From assembly GCA_964616755.1 (NCBI GenBank), contig CAZTSI010000009.1:1-64000 (forward strand): 64,000 nucleotides of DNA. Direction: 5' to 3'. Source of the stretch: CAYNFR01 sp964616755. GTDB taxonomy: Bacteria; Bacteroidota; Bacteroidia; Chitinophagales; Saprospiraceae. The notes under the pieces were generated by a model. That model worked only from the letters and a program-made list of their open reading frames with translations, was not told the origin of the DNA and did not search any database. The number at the start of each line of letters is the position of its first letter. Positions within the stretch are counted from its first letter, which is position 1. The position numbers and the translations under genes were made by a program. Below are positions 1 to 8,216 of this stretch, in pieces.

Positions 1-747
1 TCAAGCTGGATGTACTTTGGCATAGGAGCTATTCCTGCTCAAGAAGTCTATCAAAGGGTATTGTCAGCACAATCTGCCGACGCGGGAAAGCGGGGTAGTT
101 TTTTTGGTGCATTGATGTTGTTTACCATAGGGGGTATTCCTCTCATTATTGCATTAATGTCTGGACATCTTTATCCCGAATTACTTGCAAACGAAAATGG
201 CCAAAACCTAATTCCCCTTCTTGTGGAGAAGTATACCAACCCTTTTGTTCAGGTGTTATTCTATGGGGCTCTTATATCAGCTATTCTCAGCACTAGTAGT
301 GGAGCCTTGCTTGCCCCAGCCACTGTGATGAGTGAAAACCTTATAAAACCACTTTATCCTAATCTTTCAGAAAAGAAACTATTACTCATTACTCGCTCGT
401 GTGTGGTGGTGGTGGCTTTTGTGGCCACTATTACTGCTTTATTCAATCACAGTATTCATGAATTAGTTGTGGATTCGATTATGCCATATTTGGTCTTCTT
501 GGTGGTGCCATTTGTTTTAGGGCTGTATTGGCCCAAGACCTCTCTTCGTGGAGTTTATTTGGGGATGATCGGCGGAGGCATTATATGGGCGGGTGCGGTC
601 CTATTTGAATCTGTCGTAGATCCTATGCTTCTAGGTCTTCTAACAAATCTTTTTCTTACTGTTGTCGGTTCCTATTTACAGCCAGATTCTATTGAAGTCT
701 TAGCACTTCAACCTGTACAATCAAGTGCCGAAAGAGGATCGCGCTAA
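1..747 (+). CDS. Sodium:solute symporter family protein, C-terminal part (5' truncated by window)
   Basis: The reading frame is open from base 1 and ends at TAA 747, so about 249 C-terminal codons are visible and the true start lies outside the window. The segment GAIPAQEVYQRVLSAQ, followed by alternating hydrophobic helices (about six to seven) and the pattern ALISAILSTSSGALLAPATV, is typical of the SSS family (LeuT fold), which couples Na+ entry to uptake of sugars, amino acids or organic ions across the inner membrane. The last 25 residues are polar and probably cytoplasmic. Substrate cannot be told from this part. The gene converges with gldD, whose stop codon directly abuts it, so no independent terminator space is present. 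Confidence 0.85.
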   Translation, partial: SSWMYFGIGAIPAQEVYQRVLSAQSADAGKRGSFFGALMLFTIGGIPLIIALMSGHLYPELLANENGQNLIPLLVEKYTNPFVQVLFYGALISAILSTSSGALLAPATVMSENLIKPLYPNLSEKKLLLITRSCVVVVAFVATITALFNHSIHELVVDSIMPYLVFLVVPFVLGLYWPKTSLRGVYLGMIGGGIIWAGAVLFESVVDPMLLGLLTNLFLTVVGSYLQPDSIEVLALQPVQSSAERGSR

Positions 748-1335
748 TCATTTCCACTCAATAGTGGCCAATAGATGTTCAATATCTTTTTGAACAAATT
801 GTATGATTGGCTGAAGACTATCAAACATTACCTTGTCTTCAAAATATAGCGACCCGCGCAAAAAGTGTTGTGTCTCATCTGTAATATAAAACTGATAAGG
901 GCTAGCCACCTCCCCCTCTATTCTAAACAATTGACCCTTATACCCGCGCGTGTTTTGAACAGGGATATCTTCTCTAAAACTCGCCTTCACATTGTGTTTG
1001 CTGACCATAGTGTAGGCGTCATTGATAAGGTCATCATACTGCGCTTGATTGAGCACATCAAAATAACTGCAAAAAATTGTAGCTCCAAGACCAGGAATGA
1101 TAATGTTAAACCAACAAGGATGATCCTGACCTTCTAACGCTGGAGTCTTAAGTACAAATTTGGCATAGCTAGGCAGTTCAAAGCTAAATGGGCACATATC
1201 AGCAGACCAATCAACATAAAGGCGTTCTGGAAATTGGATACGAGGATATAATCTGGGGCGCGGTTGCGGGTCATTTGATATTTGACATGCTACCATACCT
1301 AATATAAGAGCCAACACAAAAAGTCGTAATCTCAT
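748..1335 (-). CDS. gldD: Gliding motility lipoprotein GldD
   Basis: A protein of about 195 residues with a lipoprotein signal ending in GMVAC, so the cysteine near residue 17 should be lipidated. The conserved GldD features follow: a proline/arginine-rich P-R-P-R-L-Y-P-R stretch, CPFSFELPSYA, a CWFNI motif and a C-terminal alpha/beta region. GldD is required for gliding and type IX secretion in Flavobacterium johnsoniae and sits in the cell envelope. Two starts are possible, GTG 1338 or ATG 1335. The ATG overlaps the gldE stop (TGATG), which suggests translational coupling. The family call is secure because GldE is directly upstream. Confidence 0.9.
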   Translation of the reverse strand: MRLRLFVLALILGMVACQISNDPQPRPRLYPRIQFPERLYVDWSADMCPFSFELPSYAKFVLKTPALEGQDHPCWFNIIIPGLGATIFCSYFDVLNQAQYDDLINDAYTMVSKHNVKASFREDIPVQNTRGYKGQLFRIEGEVASPYQFYITDETQHFLRGSLYFEDKVMFDSLQPIIQFVQKDIEHLLATIEWK

Positions 1336-2687
1336 CACTTGGTAACGTTGACTTTTTCAATGCGTCGTTCATTAACAGAGACTACGGTGAACTTTAGATG
1401 TTTATACTCAACTATTTTTTCCTTTTTGGGTAGGGTTCCTTCTATTTCCAATATAAGGCCTGCTAATGATTCCGCCGAACCTTTTCCTTCTTCAAAAAGA
1501 CTTTGGTTGACACCTATAATTCTCGCTACATCATTGAGCAGCGTCTTGCCATCAAAAATGAAATTGTTCTCGTCAATTTTGATATAATCTACTTCTTCTT
1601 CTGTATCAAATTCGTCGCGGATATCCCCAACTACCTCTTCCATGATATCTTCTAATGTGACTAGGCCCGAACTTCCCCCATATTCATCCACCACAATTGC
1701 CATATGGGTTTTCTTGGCTTGAAACTCCTTGAGTAAGTCAATAATCTTTTTTGTCTCGGGCACAAATAAGGTTTGCTTACGCATAAATTGTTGCCAATAA
1801 AAATCATCACCTTCCTTCGTAGACTCTAGCAAATCCTTCGAGTAAAGTACCCCACGTATTTTGTCAAAATCATCCTCAAAGACTGGAATTCTCGAAAAGC
1901 CTGATTCTCTTACCGTAGCCAATACTTCTTTATAACCGTCATTAAGATCTAAGGCGACGATATCTACCCTGGCTTTCATGATCTGCTTGGCACTTACATC
2001 TCCAAATTTGATAATGCCTTTCAGAATGTCTACCTCTTCCTTATTTTGATCATCTTGAACCGTCAATTCTATTGCCTTGTCAAATTCGCTCTTGTCTTTT
2101 GACACATTGGTCATTAACCTTCTTTGATAGGTTTTTTCTTCTAGCCGCTTTGACCATTTTACCAAGAGATAGCTGAAGGGGCTAAAAAGCTTTAAAAAAA
2201 TATTGAGCGGCGTAGCCATGAGCCGTGCATGACGAACATTGTTGAGGTTGGCGTAAATCTTAGGTGCTACCTCCCCAAATAGAACGAGCAAAAAAGTCAC
2301 CCCAACCACTGTTATGCCGAAACTTAATGCACTAGCCAATGCCGCTGTAGTAAGATAATTGAGTATTCCCCAATTTTGAATAGACAGGGCCCAGTGCGTA
2401 AAGGTATCTTCAGAGACGATCGCTCGCAAGAAAATTTCACTTAATATGACAATAGCGATATTGATGAAATTATTGCTGATCAAGATGGTGGCTAAAAGTT
2501 TACGCGGTGTTTCTTTTAACTGTAAAATCAAACGACTTGTAGGGCTGTCTTCTTTTTTAAGGTTCTCACTATCCGTTGGTGATAATGAAAAAAAAGCTAC
2601 TTCTGCGGCAGAAATCAAGGCACTCAGAGATAACAGAATGATCAAGACGACACCAATAGGTAATGGAGCGAATTGAAGAAATAACAT
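1335..2687 (-). CDS. gldE: Gliding motility-associated protein GldE (CNNM/CBS/CorC-type)
   Basis: The protein has an N-terminal CNNM (DUF21) membrane domain with about four helices (ISAAEVAFFSL, LISNNFINIAIVILSE, VTFLLVLFGEVAPKIYANL). A paired CBS region at about residues 195-330 follows, with VVDEYGGSSGLVTLEDIMEEVVGDI as its end, then a CorC_HlyC domain to the C terminus. This is the magnesium-transporter-like hemolysin family; in Bacteroidota the copy beside gldD is GldE, which aids gliding and type IX secretion. An in-frame ATG at 2732 would add 15 residues, but the ATG at 2687 puts the first helix directly after the start as in homologues. Upstream is ssb, about 80 bases away. Confidence 0.9.
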   Translation of the reverse strand: MLFLQFAPLPIGVVLIILLSLSALISAAEVAFFSLSPTDSENLKKEDSPTSRLILQLKETPRKLLATILISNNFINIAIVILSEIFLRAIVSEDTFTHWALSIQNWGILNYLTTAALASALSFGITVVGVTFLLVLFGEVAPKIYANLNNVRHARLMATPLNIFLKLFSPFSYLLVKWSKRLEEKTYQRRLMTNVSKDKSEFDKAIELTVQDDQNKEEVDILKGIIKFGDVSAKQIMKARVDIVALDLNDGYKEVLATVRESGFSRIPVFEDDFDKIRGVLYSKDLLESTKEGDDFYWQQFMRKQTLFVPETKKIIDLLKEFQAKKTHMAIVVDEYGGSSGLVTLEDIMEEVVGDIRDEFDTEEEVDYIKIDENNFIFDGKTLLNDVARIIGVNQSLFEEGKGSAESLAGLILEIEGTLPKKEKIVEYKHLKFTVVSVNERRIEKVNVTK

Positions 2688-2765
2688 TAAATGAAAAGAT
2701 TCTAGGACAAACAAGCAGGGTTCGGGATCCAAAGTCGCAGAATTAAGTTAATAATGGCACATGAT

Positions 2766-3203
2766 TTAAAATGGTAAGTCGTCAGTGGACGCTGAAGTAG
2801 GTGCATCATTAGATTTATATCCAAATTGATCATCTACCGAAGGGAAATCATCTCCGTAGCCCCCACTTGAGCCAGATTCTTTTTTCTCGAGTGTTTTTAG
2901 TGAAATACATCTTATATCCGTGCTATAACGATCATTTCCCTCTTTGTCCTGCCACTTTCGTTTTTCTATTTTTCCCTCTACATATACTAACATGCCTTTC
3001 TTGATAGTTTTTTCGGCTCTGTCGGCTAAGGCTGCCCAACAAACCACTTCGTGCCATTCCGTATTGGTCTGCCAATCGTTATTCTTATCGCGATAGCTTT
3101 CATTGGTTGCTAAGGGAAACCTACAAACTTTTGACCCCCCTTCAAAACTTCTCACCTCCGGATCTTTGCCGACATTCCCGATTAAAGTCACTTTATTAAG
3201 CAT
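2766..3203 (-). CDS. ssb: Single-stranded DNA-binding protein
   Basis: A protein of 145 residues. The OB fold covers about residues 1-105, beginning MLNKVTLIGNVGKDPEV, with the WHEVVCWAALADRAEKTIKKG and VYVEGKIEKRKW segments of bacterial SSB. A low-complexity Gly/Ser/Asp tail ends in the acidic tip DDLPF, the site that binds partner replication and repair proteins. An ATG at 3227 would add eight residues, but family alignment supports ATG 3203. ssb, gldE and gldD lie in the same order and strand as in many Bacteroidota, where mutY is usually the fourth member; here mutY lies 31 kb away. Confidence 0.95.
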   Translation of the reverse strand: MLNKVTLIGNVGKDPEVRSFEGGSKVCRFPLATNESYRDKNNDWQTNTEWHEVVCWAALADRAEKTIKKGMLVYVEGKIEKRKWQDKEGNDRYSTDIRCISLKTLEKKESGSSGGYGDDFPSVDDQFGYKSNDAPTSASTDDLPF

Positions 3204-3328
3204 AATAAGGCTGTATTTGATAGGCAAAGATAATTGAAAGACGCAATTAATTTGAGCTATTAAAAGCTCTAGGGCATATTCTTCACACCATTGTTTGACT
3301 TAGGCTGATGATATAGCTTTCATGCCTA

Positions 3329-4039
3329 TTAGAAGAACAGAGGATTTGGGCAATTCTTCTGATAATAGACCAATTTCCTATGGCTGCATACGCCGGGATA
3401 ATCACCCACCATGCCTTGCAAATCATATATAAGCTGCAGATGTACGTGAGGCAGCCATCCGCCATTTTCGTCAGGTGGGCCTAGATGTCCAATTAATTCG
3501 CCTGCCTCGATCGTAGCTCCAATCTTCCAACGATGCATATGCGAACTACTTAAATGCCCATACAGACTATAAACTTCCAACGCCCCCAAGACGTGGTGCA
3601 GAATGAGCGTGTACCCATAATCTAGCTCCGTTGCATTATAAGCAAAACTATGGATTACCCCTTGCCGGGGTGCAAAGATCGGGGTGTGCGAAGGAGCCCA
3701 AATATCAACGCCAAGATGGATATTGCGGGGTTCTTCTTCTTGGTGAAATAACGAGGAACTGTATAATTCTCGCTTTTCTAAATAGCCCCCAAAAGCAAAA
3801 TAGGCATTGCCTCGCAGAATTGTCTGTTGTATATACTTTTCGAGAGATTGATCATCTACTACTCCTGCCGTCACTAGAGATGAAGCACTCAATGAAATAG
3901 GCGTAAAATCAGTCTTTTGCCAAAGGGGGCCCATAGTTCTGAGCCAGGTTAGTGACATTATTTGTTGATCCATTTGATAAAGATAAAGAATCTGAGGCTG
4001 AATACACTTCATTCCTTTTTCCCTAAAAAGTTGAGCCAT
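3329..4039 (-). CDS. M23 family metallopeptidase (LytM-like), about 236 aa
   Basis: The C-terminal half carries the LytM/M23 zinc signature: HLGVDIWAP (His and Asp ligands) and HVHLQL (the H-x-H motif), separated by GYTLILHH and YSLYGHLSSS as in lysostaphin-type endopeptidases. No signal peptide is visible, so the protein may be cytoplasmic or exported by another route. The first about 80 residues are not recognised. Family members cut peptide cross-links in murein or act on other glycine-containing peptides. It is divergent from the BioD-like gene with only 46 bases between the starts, so the two may share a compact promoter region. Confidence 0.8.
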   Translation of the reverse strand: MAQLFREKGMKCIQPQILYLYQMDQQIMSLTWLRTMGPLWQKTDFTPISLSASSLVTAGVVDDQSLEKYIQQTILRGNAYFAFGGYLEKRELYSSSLFHQEEEPRNIHLGVDIWAPSHTPIFAPRQGVIHSFAYNATELDYGYTLILHHVLGALEVYSLYGHLSSSHMHRWKIGATIEAGELIGHLGPPDENGGWLPHVHLQLIYDLQGMVGDYPGVCSHRKLVYYQKNCPNPLFF

Positions 4040-4085
4040 ATTCCGCTATTTTGTCTGTACCTTACATTCAACTAAGGATCAACTT

Positions 4086-5180
4086 GTGAAATATAAGAAC
4101 ATTTATGTCGCTGCAAGTAGCCAACATGTGGGCAAAACTACCTGTACCCTTGGCTTGGTTTCGTGCCTAATGAAAAATGGTATCAATGTAGGATATTGTA
4201 AGCCAGTAGGTCAAAAATTTTTGGACTTCAAAAACCTCTTCGTTGACAAGGACACCATCTTATTCTCGGATCTGATCAATTTTGATATCGAACCTGCTCA
4301 TCATAGCCCCATAGTTCTTCCTGGGAATGTGGTTCGGGACTATATAGAAAAACCGCAGTCTGACGAACTGTGCGCACAAATTTTAGCTGCGCGGTACGAA
4401 CTAAACCGGAAACATGATGTGACCATATTTGAAGGAACTGGGCATCCAGGGGTTGGCAGTGTGGCGGGCATTTCTAATGCGCGCGTGGCTAAAATCCTCA
4501 ATGCCGGGGTTATTATGATTATCGAAGGAGGTATTGGCAGCACCATTGATATGTTCAATATGTGTACAGCTCTATTTAGAGAGCAGGACGTCCCAATTAT
4601 CGGAGTGATCATCAATAAAGTGATGGCCGACAAAGTAGATCAAGTGAGGCAATATGTTGGCACTTGGCTAGAACGTCAACAAATACCCCTTTTAGGGCTT
4701 ATCCCTTATGACCAAACCTTAGCCTATCCGCTGATGACCAGTGTTGTAGATTCAATAAAAGGACAAGTGGAGATGAATGAAGATTCTCTTGACAATCGTG
4801 TAGAACACATGATGGCGGGCTCTATGGTAGATCTAAAAGAACTAAAAACCTTCCAAAATCTCTTACTTATTGCCAGTAATCGAACTATTGATCGGGCAAT
4901 AAAGAAAGTGATGGCCTTCGCTGCTCTTCGAAATGTTAAGGACTGCCCTTTATCTGGGGTAATTCTGACAGGAGATGGCAAACTGACTGAGATTGCTAAG
5001 AATTACTTAGATGAAAATAAGGTACCATTCATTAGAACCAAGTTTGACACTTTTGGCGCGATGCTAAAAATCAGCCGAATTGAGGTAAAAATTAACCGAC
5101 ACAATCCTTACAAGATATCGCGGGCCATTGAGTTAATCGAAACCAATGTTCGGCTTGACAATTTGCTCATTCCATTGTAG
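4086..5180 (+). CDS. BioD-like ATPase with DRTGG domain (phosphotransacetylase N-terminal-like)
   Basis: A 364-residue protein with a GTG start. The N-terminal P-loop ASSQHVGKTTCTLGL and the later EGTGHPGVGSVAGISNA segment match the dethiobiotin-synthetase-like fold. Residues from about 210 to 325 match a DRTGG domain, the regulatory module found between the BioD-like and catalytic parts of long phosphotransacetylases. No acyltransferase domain follows, so this is the stand-alone form common in Bacteroidota. Its function is unproven; a regulatory or nucleotide-sensing role in acyl-CoA or phosphate metabolism is plausible. It overlaps the 3' end of the convergent GH3 gene by 14 bases. Confidence 0.75.
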   Translation: MKYKNIYVAASSQHVGKTTCTLGLVSCLMKNGINVGYCKPVGQKFLDFKNLFVDKDTILFSDLINFDIEPAHHSPIVLPGNVVRDYIEKPQSDELCAQILAARYELNRKHDVTIFEGTGHPGVGSVAGISNARVAKILNAGVIMIIEGGIGSTIDMFNMCTALFREQDVPIIGVIINKVMADKVDQVRQYVGTWLERQQIPLLGLIPYDQTLAYPLMTSVVDSIKGQVEMNEDSLDNRVEHMMAGSMVDLKELKTFQNLLLIASNRTIDRAIKKVMAFAALRNVKDCPLSGVILTGDGKLTEIAKNYLDENKVPFIRTKFDTFGAMLKISRIEVKINRHNPYKISRAIELIETNVRLDNLLIPL

Positions 5181-6660
5181 TCATTTGTTCTAGGACTTCT
5201 ATCAATTGGCGATCATTTCTCAGGCGTTGAATTTTGTTTTGTCCCCCTTGCCGCCCCAAGCTTTTAAAATATCGATCAAATGTTCCTTTTCCCAAGGGGA
5301 AAATCCGCAAGGGCTCTATACCTAAACTATGGAGCCGTTTTTGAGCATAATTTGAATTATTCAGCTGAATAGTAATATCTAAATCTTGTGTGAACGAGGC
5401 TAAATTTTGTGGAGGGGTTCTAAACTCAATCCACCATTCATGTCTCCCAGATCGCTCAATATGGCTGTATCTCGGGCCCACAGTATATTCGTGTATTGTC
5501 GCCCCATGCTCCTTGGCTACGGTTAGTAGAGCTTTTTCAGCCTGTTCCTTTGTCAAATCTTCTCCAAAGGCATTAATATATTCTCCTAGACGCCCGATCA
5601 CATGTATACGGTAAGGCTGCAAAGTGATAAAACGTACGACATCTCCAATGACATACCTTGCTAATCCTGAGAAAGTAGTCAGAATCAACACGTAATCCAC
5701 CCCAAGCTCTGTTGCTTGAATAGGCAGTATGGTTTGTTGGGACGTCTGAAAGTTGGATAAAGGAATAAATTCGAAATAAATGCCGCTTGACAACATTAAT
5801 AATAAGCCCTCTTGATCTGGTCTATCTTGAAAAGCAAAAAAACCTTCAGTGGCATTATAGATCTCTAAAAATCTGAAGTTTTTTTGCGGCAATTGTTGTT
5901 CAAATTGTTCTCTGTAAGGGTGGAAACTTACCCCCCCATGAATATAGCATTGCACATGAGGCCAAATCTCAGAGAGTTTTGATTGGTCAGTTTGCTCTAA
6001 AACTCGACGCAACACCGCCAATACCCAAGTTGGCACTCCACCGATAAGAGATATCCGCGAACACTGAGCGGCGGCTATGGCCGTTCGCTCGATCTTCTCT
6101 TCCCACTCCGGCAATACTGCAGTGTCTATATCTGGCAGGTAATTGCCTCTCATATAGGATGGAATCCGATATAACATGATTCCCGAGACATCCCCGATTA
6201 TAAAATTTTTGTTCTTCGAATAAATTGACCCCCCGATCAGTAAGTTTTTCATGCCAAAGACATTCATTGATGGATTATGGGCATATAGCGAATGTAAAGT
6301 ATACCACGATCCTCTGAGATGGTTCATTTTGACGAAGAGCTCTGGAGTCGGTATCAATTTGCGCACCCCGACACCGGTACCTGAAGATTGAGCATAATAC
6401 TCGCACTTTGGCCCCTCATGGCGCATCATAGTATTTACCCCTTCTGAATAGTCGTTATAATAACTTAGACCTACTTGATGGAGGAATTTTTGAGCTGATT
6501 GCCCTTTAGATGATGGATGAAAATATTGAAAATATGGAGATGAAATTATTTTTTTTAATTCTGCTTCTTGGGCGACCTCCGCGTGATACATGAAATGACG
6601 AAGTTCACTGTCCCATTTTTTGAGATATGCCCTTATCAAGTAATTGAGAGTAGAAGACAT
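5167..6660 (-). CDS. GH3 auxin-responsive promoter family protein (acyl-adenylate/amide synthetase-like)
   Basis: A 497-residue protein of the GH3/JAR1 adenylating superfamily. Visible signatures are SSGTGVGVRKLIPTPE (nucleotide-binding P-loop-like motif), NATEGFFAFQD and TFSGLARYVIGDVVRF followed by IHVIGRLGEYINAFGEDLT (hinge and C-terminal domain). In plants the family joins amino acids to acyl acids such as auxin; bacterial members are widespread in Bacteroidota but have no established substrate. It is 12 bases downstream of the RsmI-like methylase and probably cotranscribed with it. The 3' end overlaps the convergent BioD-like gene. Confidence 0.85.
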   Translation of the reverse strand: MSSTLNYLIRAYLKKWDSELRHFMYHAEVAQEAELKKIISSPYFQYFHPSSKGQSAQKFLHQVGLSYYNDYSEGVNTMMRHEGPKCEYYAQSSGTGVGVRKLIPTPELFVKMNHLRGSWYTLHSLYAHNPSMNVFGMKNLLIGGSIYSKNKNFIIGDVSGIMLYRIPSYMRGNYLPDIDTAVLPEWEEKIERTAIAAAQCSRISLIGGVPTWVLAVLRRVLEQTDQSKLSEIWPHVQCYIHGGVSFHPYREQFEQQLPQKNFRFLEIYNATEGFFAFQDRPDQEGLLLMLSSGIYFEFIPLSNFQTSQQTILPIQATELGVDYVLILTTFSGLARYVIGDVVRFITLQPYRIHVIGRLGEYINAFGEDLTKEQAEKALLTVAKEHGATIHEYTVGPRYSHIERSGRHEWWIEFRTPPQNLASFTQDLDITIQLNNSNYAQKRLHSLGIEPLRIFPLGKGTFDRYFKSLGRQGGQNKIQRLRNDRQLIEVLEQMTTME

Positions 6661-6672
6661 ATTCGTGCTATG

Positions 6673-7368
6673 CTATTTACCAATTAAAAAGATAGCTGGC
6701 ACTTTTTCTTGAAAACAATCTTCTTGCCAATCCTTAATATAGAGTGTCTTGATATTCTCTGATTTTCCACAAAGATCTTGAGCAATACACAACCTGATTT
6801 TTGCAGGCAATGTTGTTTTAAGGCGCGATAAGGTAGCGGCATTGCGATAGGGAGTTTCGATAAAAATATGCGTATATCCAGATCGAACTATGTCGTTAGC
6901 TAATTGATCTAACTTTCCTTTGAGGGCCGCAGGATCAATGGGCAGATATCCATGAAAGCAAAATTGCTGACCATTGAGGCCTGAGGCCATCAGCGCCATT
7001 AAGATAGAACTTGGCCCACTTAGAGGTTTTATCGCATAGCCGAATTCTCTAGCCTTGTCAACATATTCGGCTCCCGGATCTGCAATGCATGGACAGCCAG
7101 CCTCAGATATCAAGCCAATATCCACACCTTTCTCTAGCCAATGTAGTAAGTCTTGTTGTGGTAAATATTGGTTGTGTTTGTCCATCTCAATCATCTGAAT
7201 ATCGGTTAGATCAAATGTTCGATCAATGGCTTTAATAAAACGACGCGCTGTTCGCTCTCTCTCTACAACATAATACATTGTTGTAGAGATAACTTGCTTG
7301 ATATTGGGCGGCATATAATCAAGACCATCATCTGAGAGTAAGGAAGGTATCAAATAAAGTGTCGACAT
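6673..7368 (-). CDS. SAM-dependent methyltransferase, RsmI-like tetrapyrrole-methylase fold
   Basis: About 231 residues in the tetrapyrrole (corrin/porphyrin) methylase superfamily, closest to the RsmI group that methylates 16S rRNA C1402 at the 2'-O position. Supporting motifs are STLYLIPSLLSD at the start, ISEAGCPCIADPGAEYV and the central LSGPSSILMALMASG, followed by FHGYLPID. The variant start and the proline-poor N terminus match the shorter Bacteroidota paralogue, so the substrate may not be the RsmI site. ATG 7368 is preferred over ATG 7380. It leads into the GH3 gene. The start is only 35 bases from the divergent scpA start. Confidence 0.8.
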   Translation of the reverse strand: MSTLYLIPSLLSDDGLDYMPPNIKQVISTTMYYVVERERTARRFIKAIDRTFDLTDIQMIEMDKHNQYLPQQDLLHWLEKGVDIGLISEAGCPCIADPGAEYVDKAREFGYAIKPLSGPSSILMALMASGLNGQQFCFHGYLPIDPAALKGKLDQLANDIVRSGYTHIFIETPYRNAATLSRLKTTLPAKIRLCIAQDLCGKSENIKTLYIKDWQEDCFQEKVPAIFLIGK

Positions 7369-7402
7369 AATAATGGGCAATGCTATCTTTGATGTCTCAA
7401 AG

Positions 7403-8164
7403 ATGAAAGAAACTCAAGACAATTATACGATCAAGATAAAGCAGTTCGAAGGACCCTTTGATTTGTTATTGTTTTTTATTGAAAGAGATGAGATAGATAT
7501 CATGGATATTCCCATCTCTAAAATCACTGAAGACTTCTTAGCCTATATCAAAGAATTGGAGCAACTGAATCTGGATGTAGCGAGCGAATTTATATTGGTT
7601 GCGGCATCCTTAATGCGCATTAAAACGCGGATGCTTATTCCTAGACCATCGCTTGATGAAGAAGGCAATGAAATAGATCCGAGACAAGAATTAGCGCATA
7701 AGCTCTTAGAATACAAGCAATTTAAAGAGCTCTTGCCAGAGCTAGAGCGACTCCAACAAGAACGGCATATGGTTGCCCAGCGAGGTAATTCGACCAAAGA
7801 ACTAAAGAATATTGCCACCAAAGCGCTCATTGATATAGAACTGGAGTCCTTGACCTTATTTAAATTGATGCGCGCCTTTGAAAATGTCTTGCGCTCCATG
7901 GAAGTAAGAAATAAACGTCCAAGACACGTCATCTACAAATATGTCTATACCATAGAAGAGCAAAAGGATTATATCCTAAACAGTCTGAGTGAAAGGACGA
8001 CGACGAGCTTTACTCAGTTATTCGCCGAATTAAAGAATCGGATACATGCCATAATAACATTTTTGAGTTTGCTCGAGTTAATCAATGCTGAGCTTATAGA
8101 TATCACAAATGGCGAAGGACTCAATAATTTTGTTTTGAGCAAGAAAATGATGCCCACTGAATAG
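7403..8164 (+). CDS. scpA: Segregation and condensation protein A
   Basis: A protein of about 253 residues with the ScpA/kleisin N terminus (KQFEGPFDLLLFFIERDEIDI), the helical VASEFILVAASLMRIKTRMLIP segment, a coiled linker and a winged-helix C terminus. ScpA bridges the SMC head domains, with ScpB, in chromosome condensation and segregation. scpB is not in the window. An ATG at 7373 would overlap the divergent methylase gene; ATG 7403 is preferred because family proteins begin shortly before the YTIKIKQFEGPFDLLL motif. Confidence 0.9.
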   Translation: MKETQDNYTIKIKQFEGPFDLLLFFIERDEIDIMDIPISKITEDFLAYIKELEQLNLDVASEFILVAASLMRIKTRMLIPRPSLDEEGNEIDPRQELAHKLLEYKQFKELLPELERLQQERHMVAQRGNSTKELKNIATKALIDIELESLTLFKLMRAFENVLRSMEVRNKRPRHVIYKYVYTIEEQKDYILNSLSERTTTSFTQLFAELKNRIHAIITFLSLLELINAELIDITNGEGLNNFVLSKKMMPTE

Positions 8165-8216
8165 CTAACAAAATACCTATGTAAAATAAGGGCTAAGCTT
8201 TGACTGCGGCCTACTA

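Noticed and set aside
3283..3465. 60-codon minus-strand ORF inside the M23 gene
   Set aside because: Different frame over a well supported peptidase; no features.
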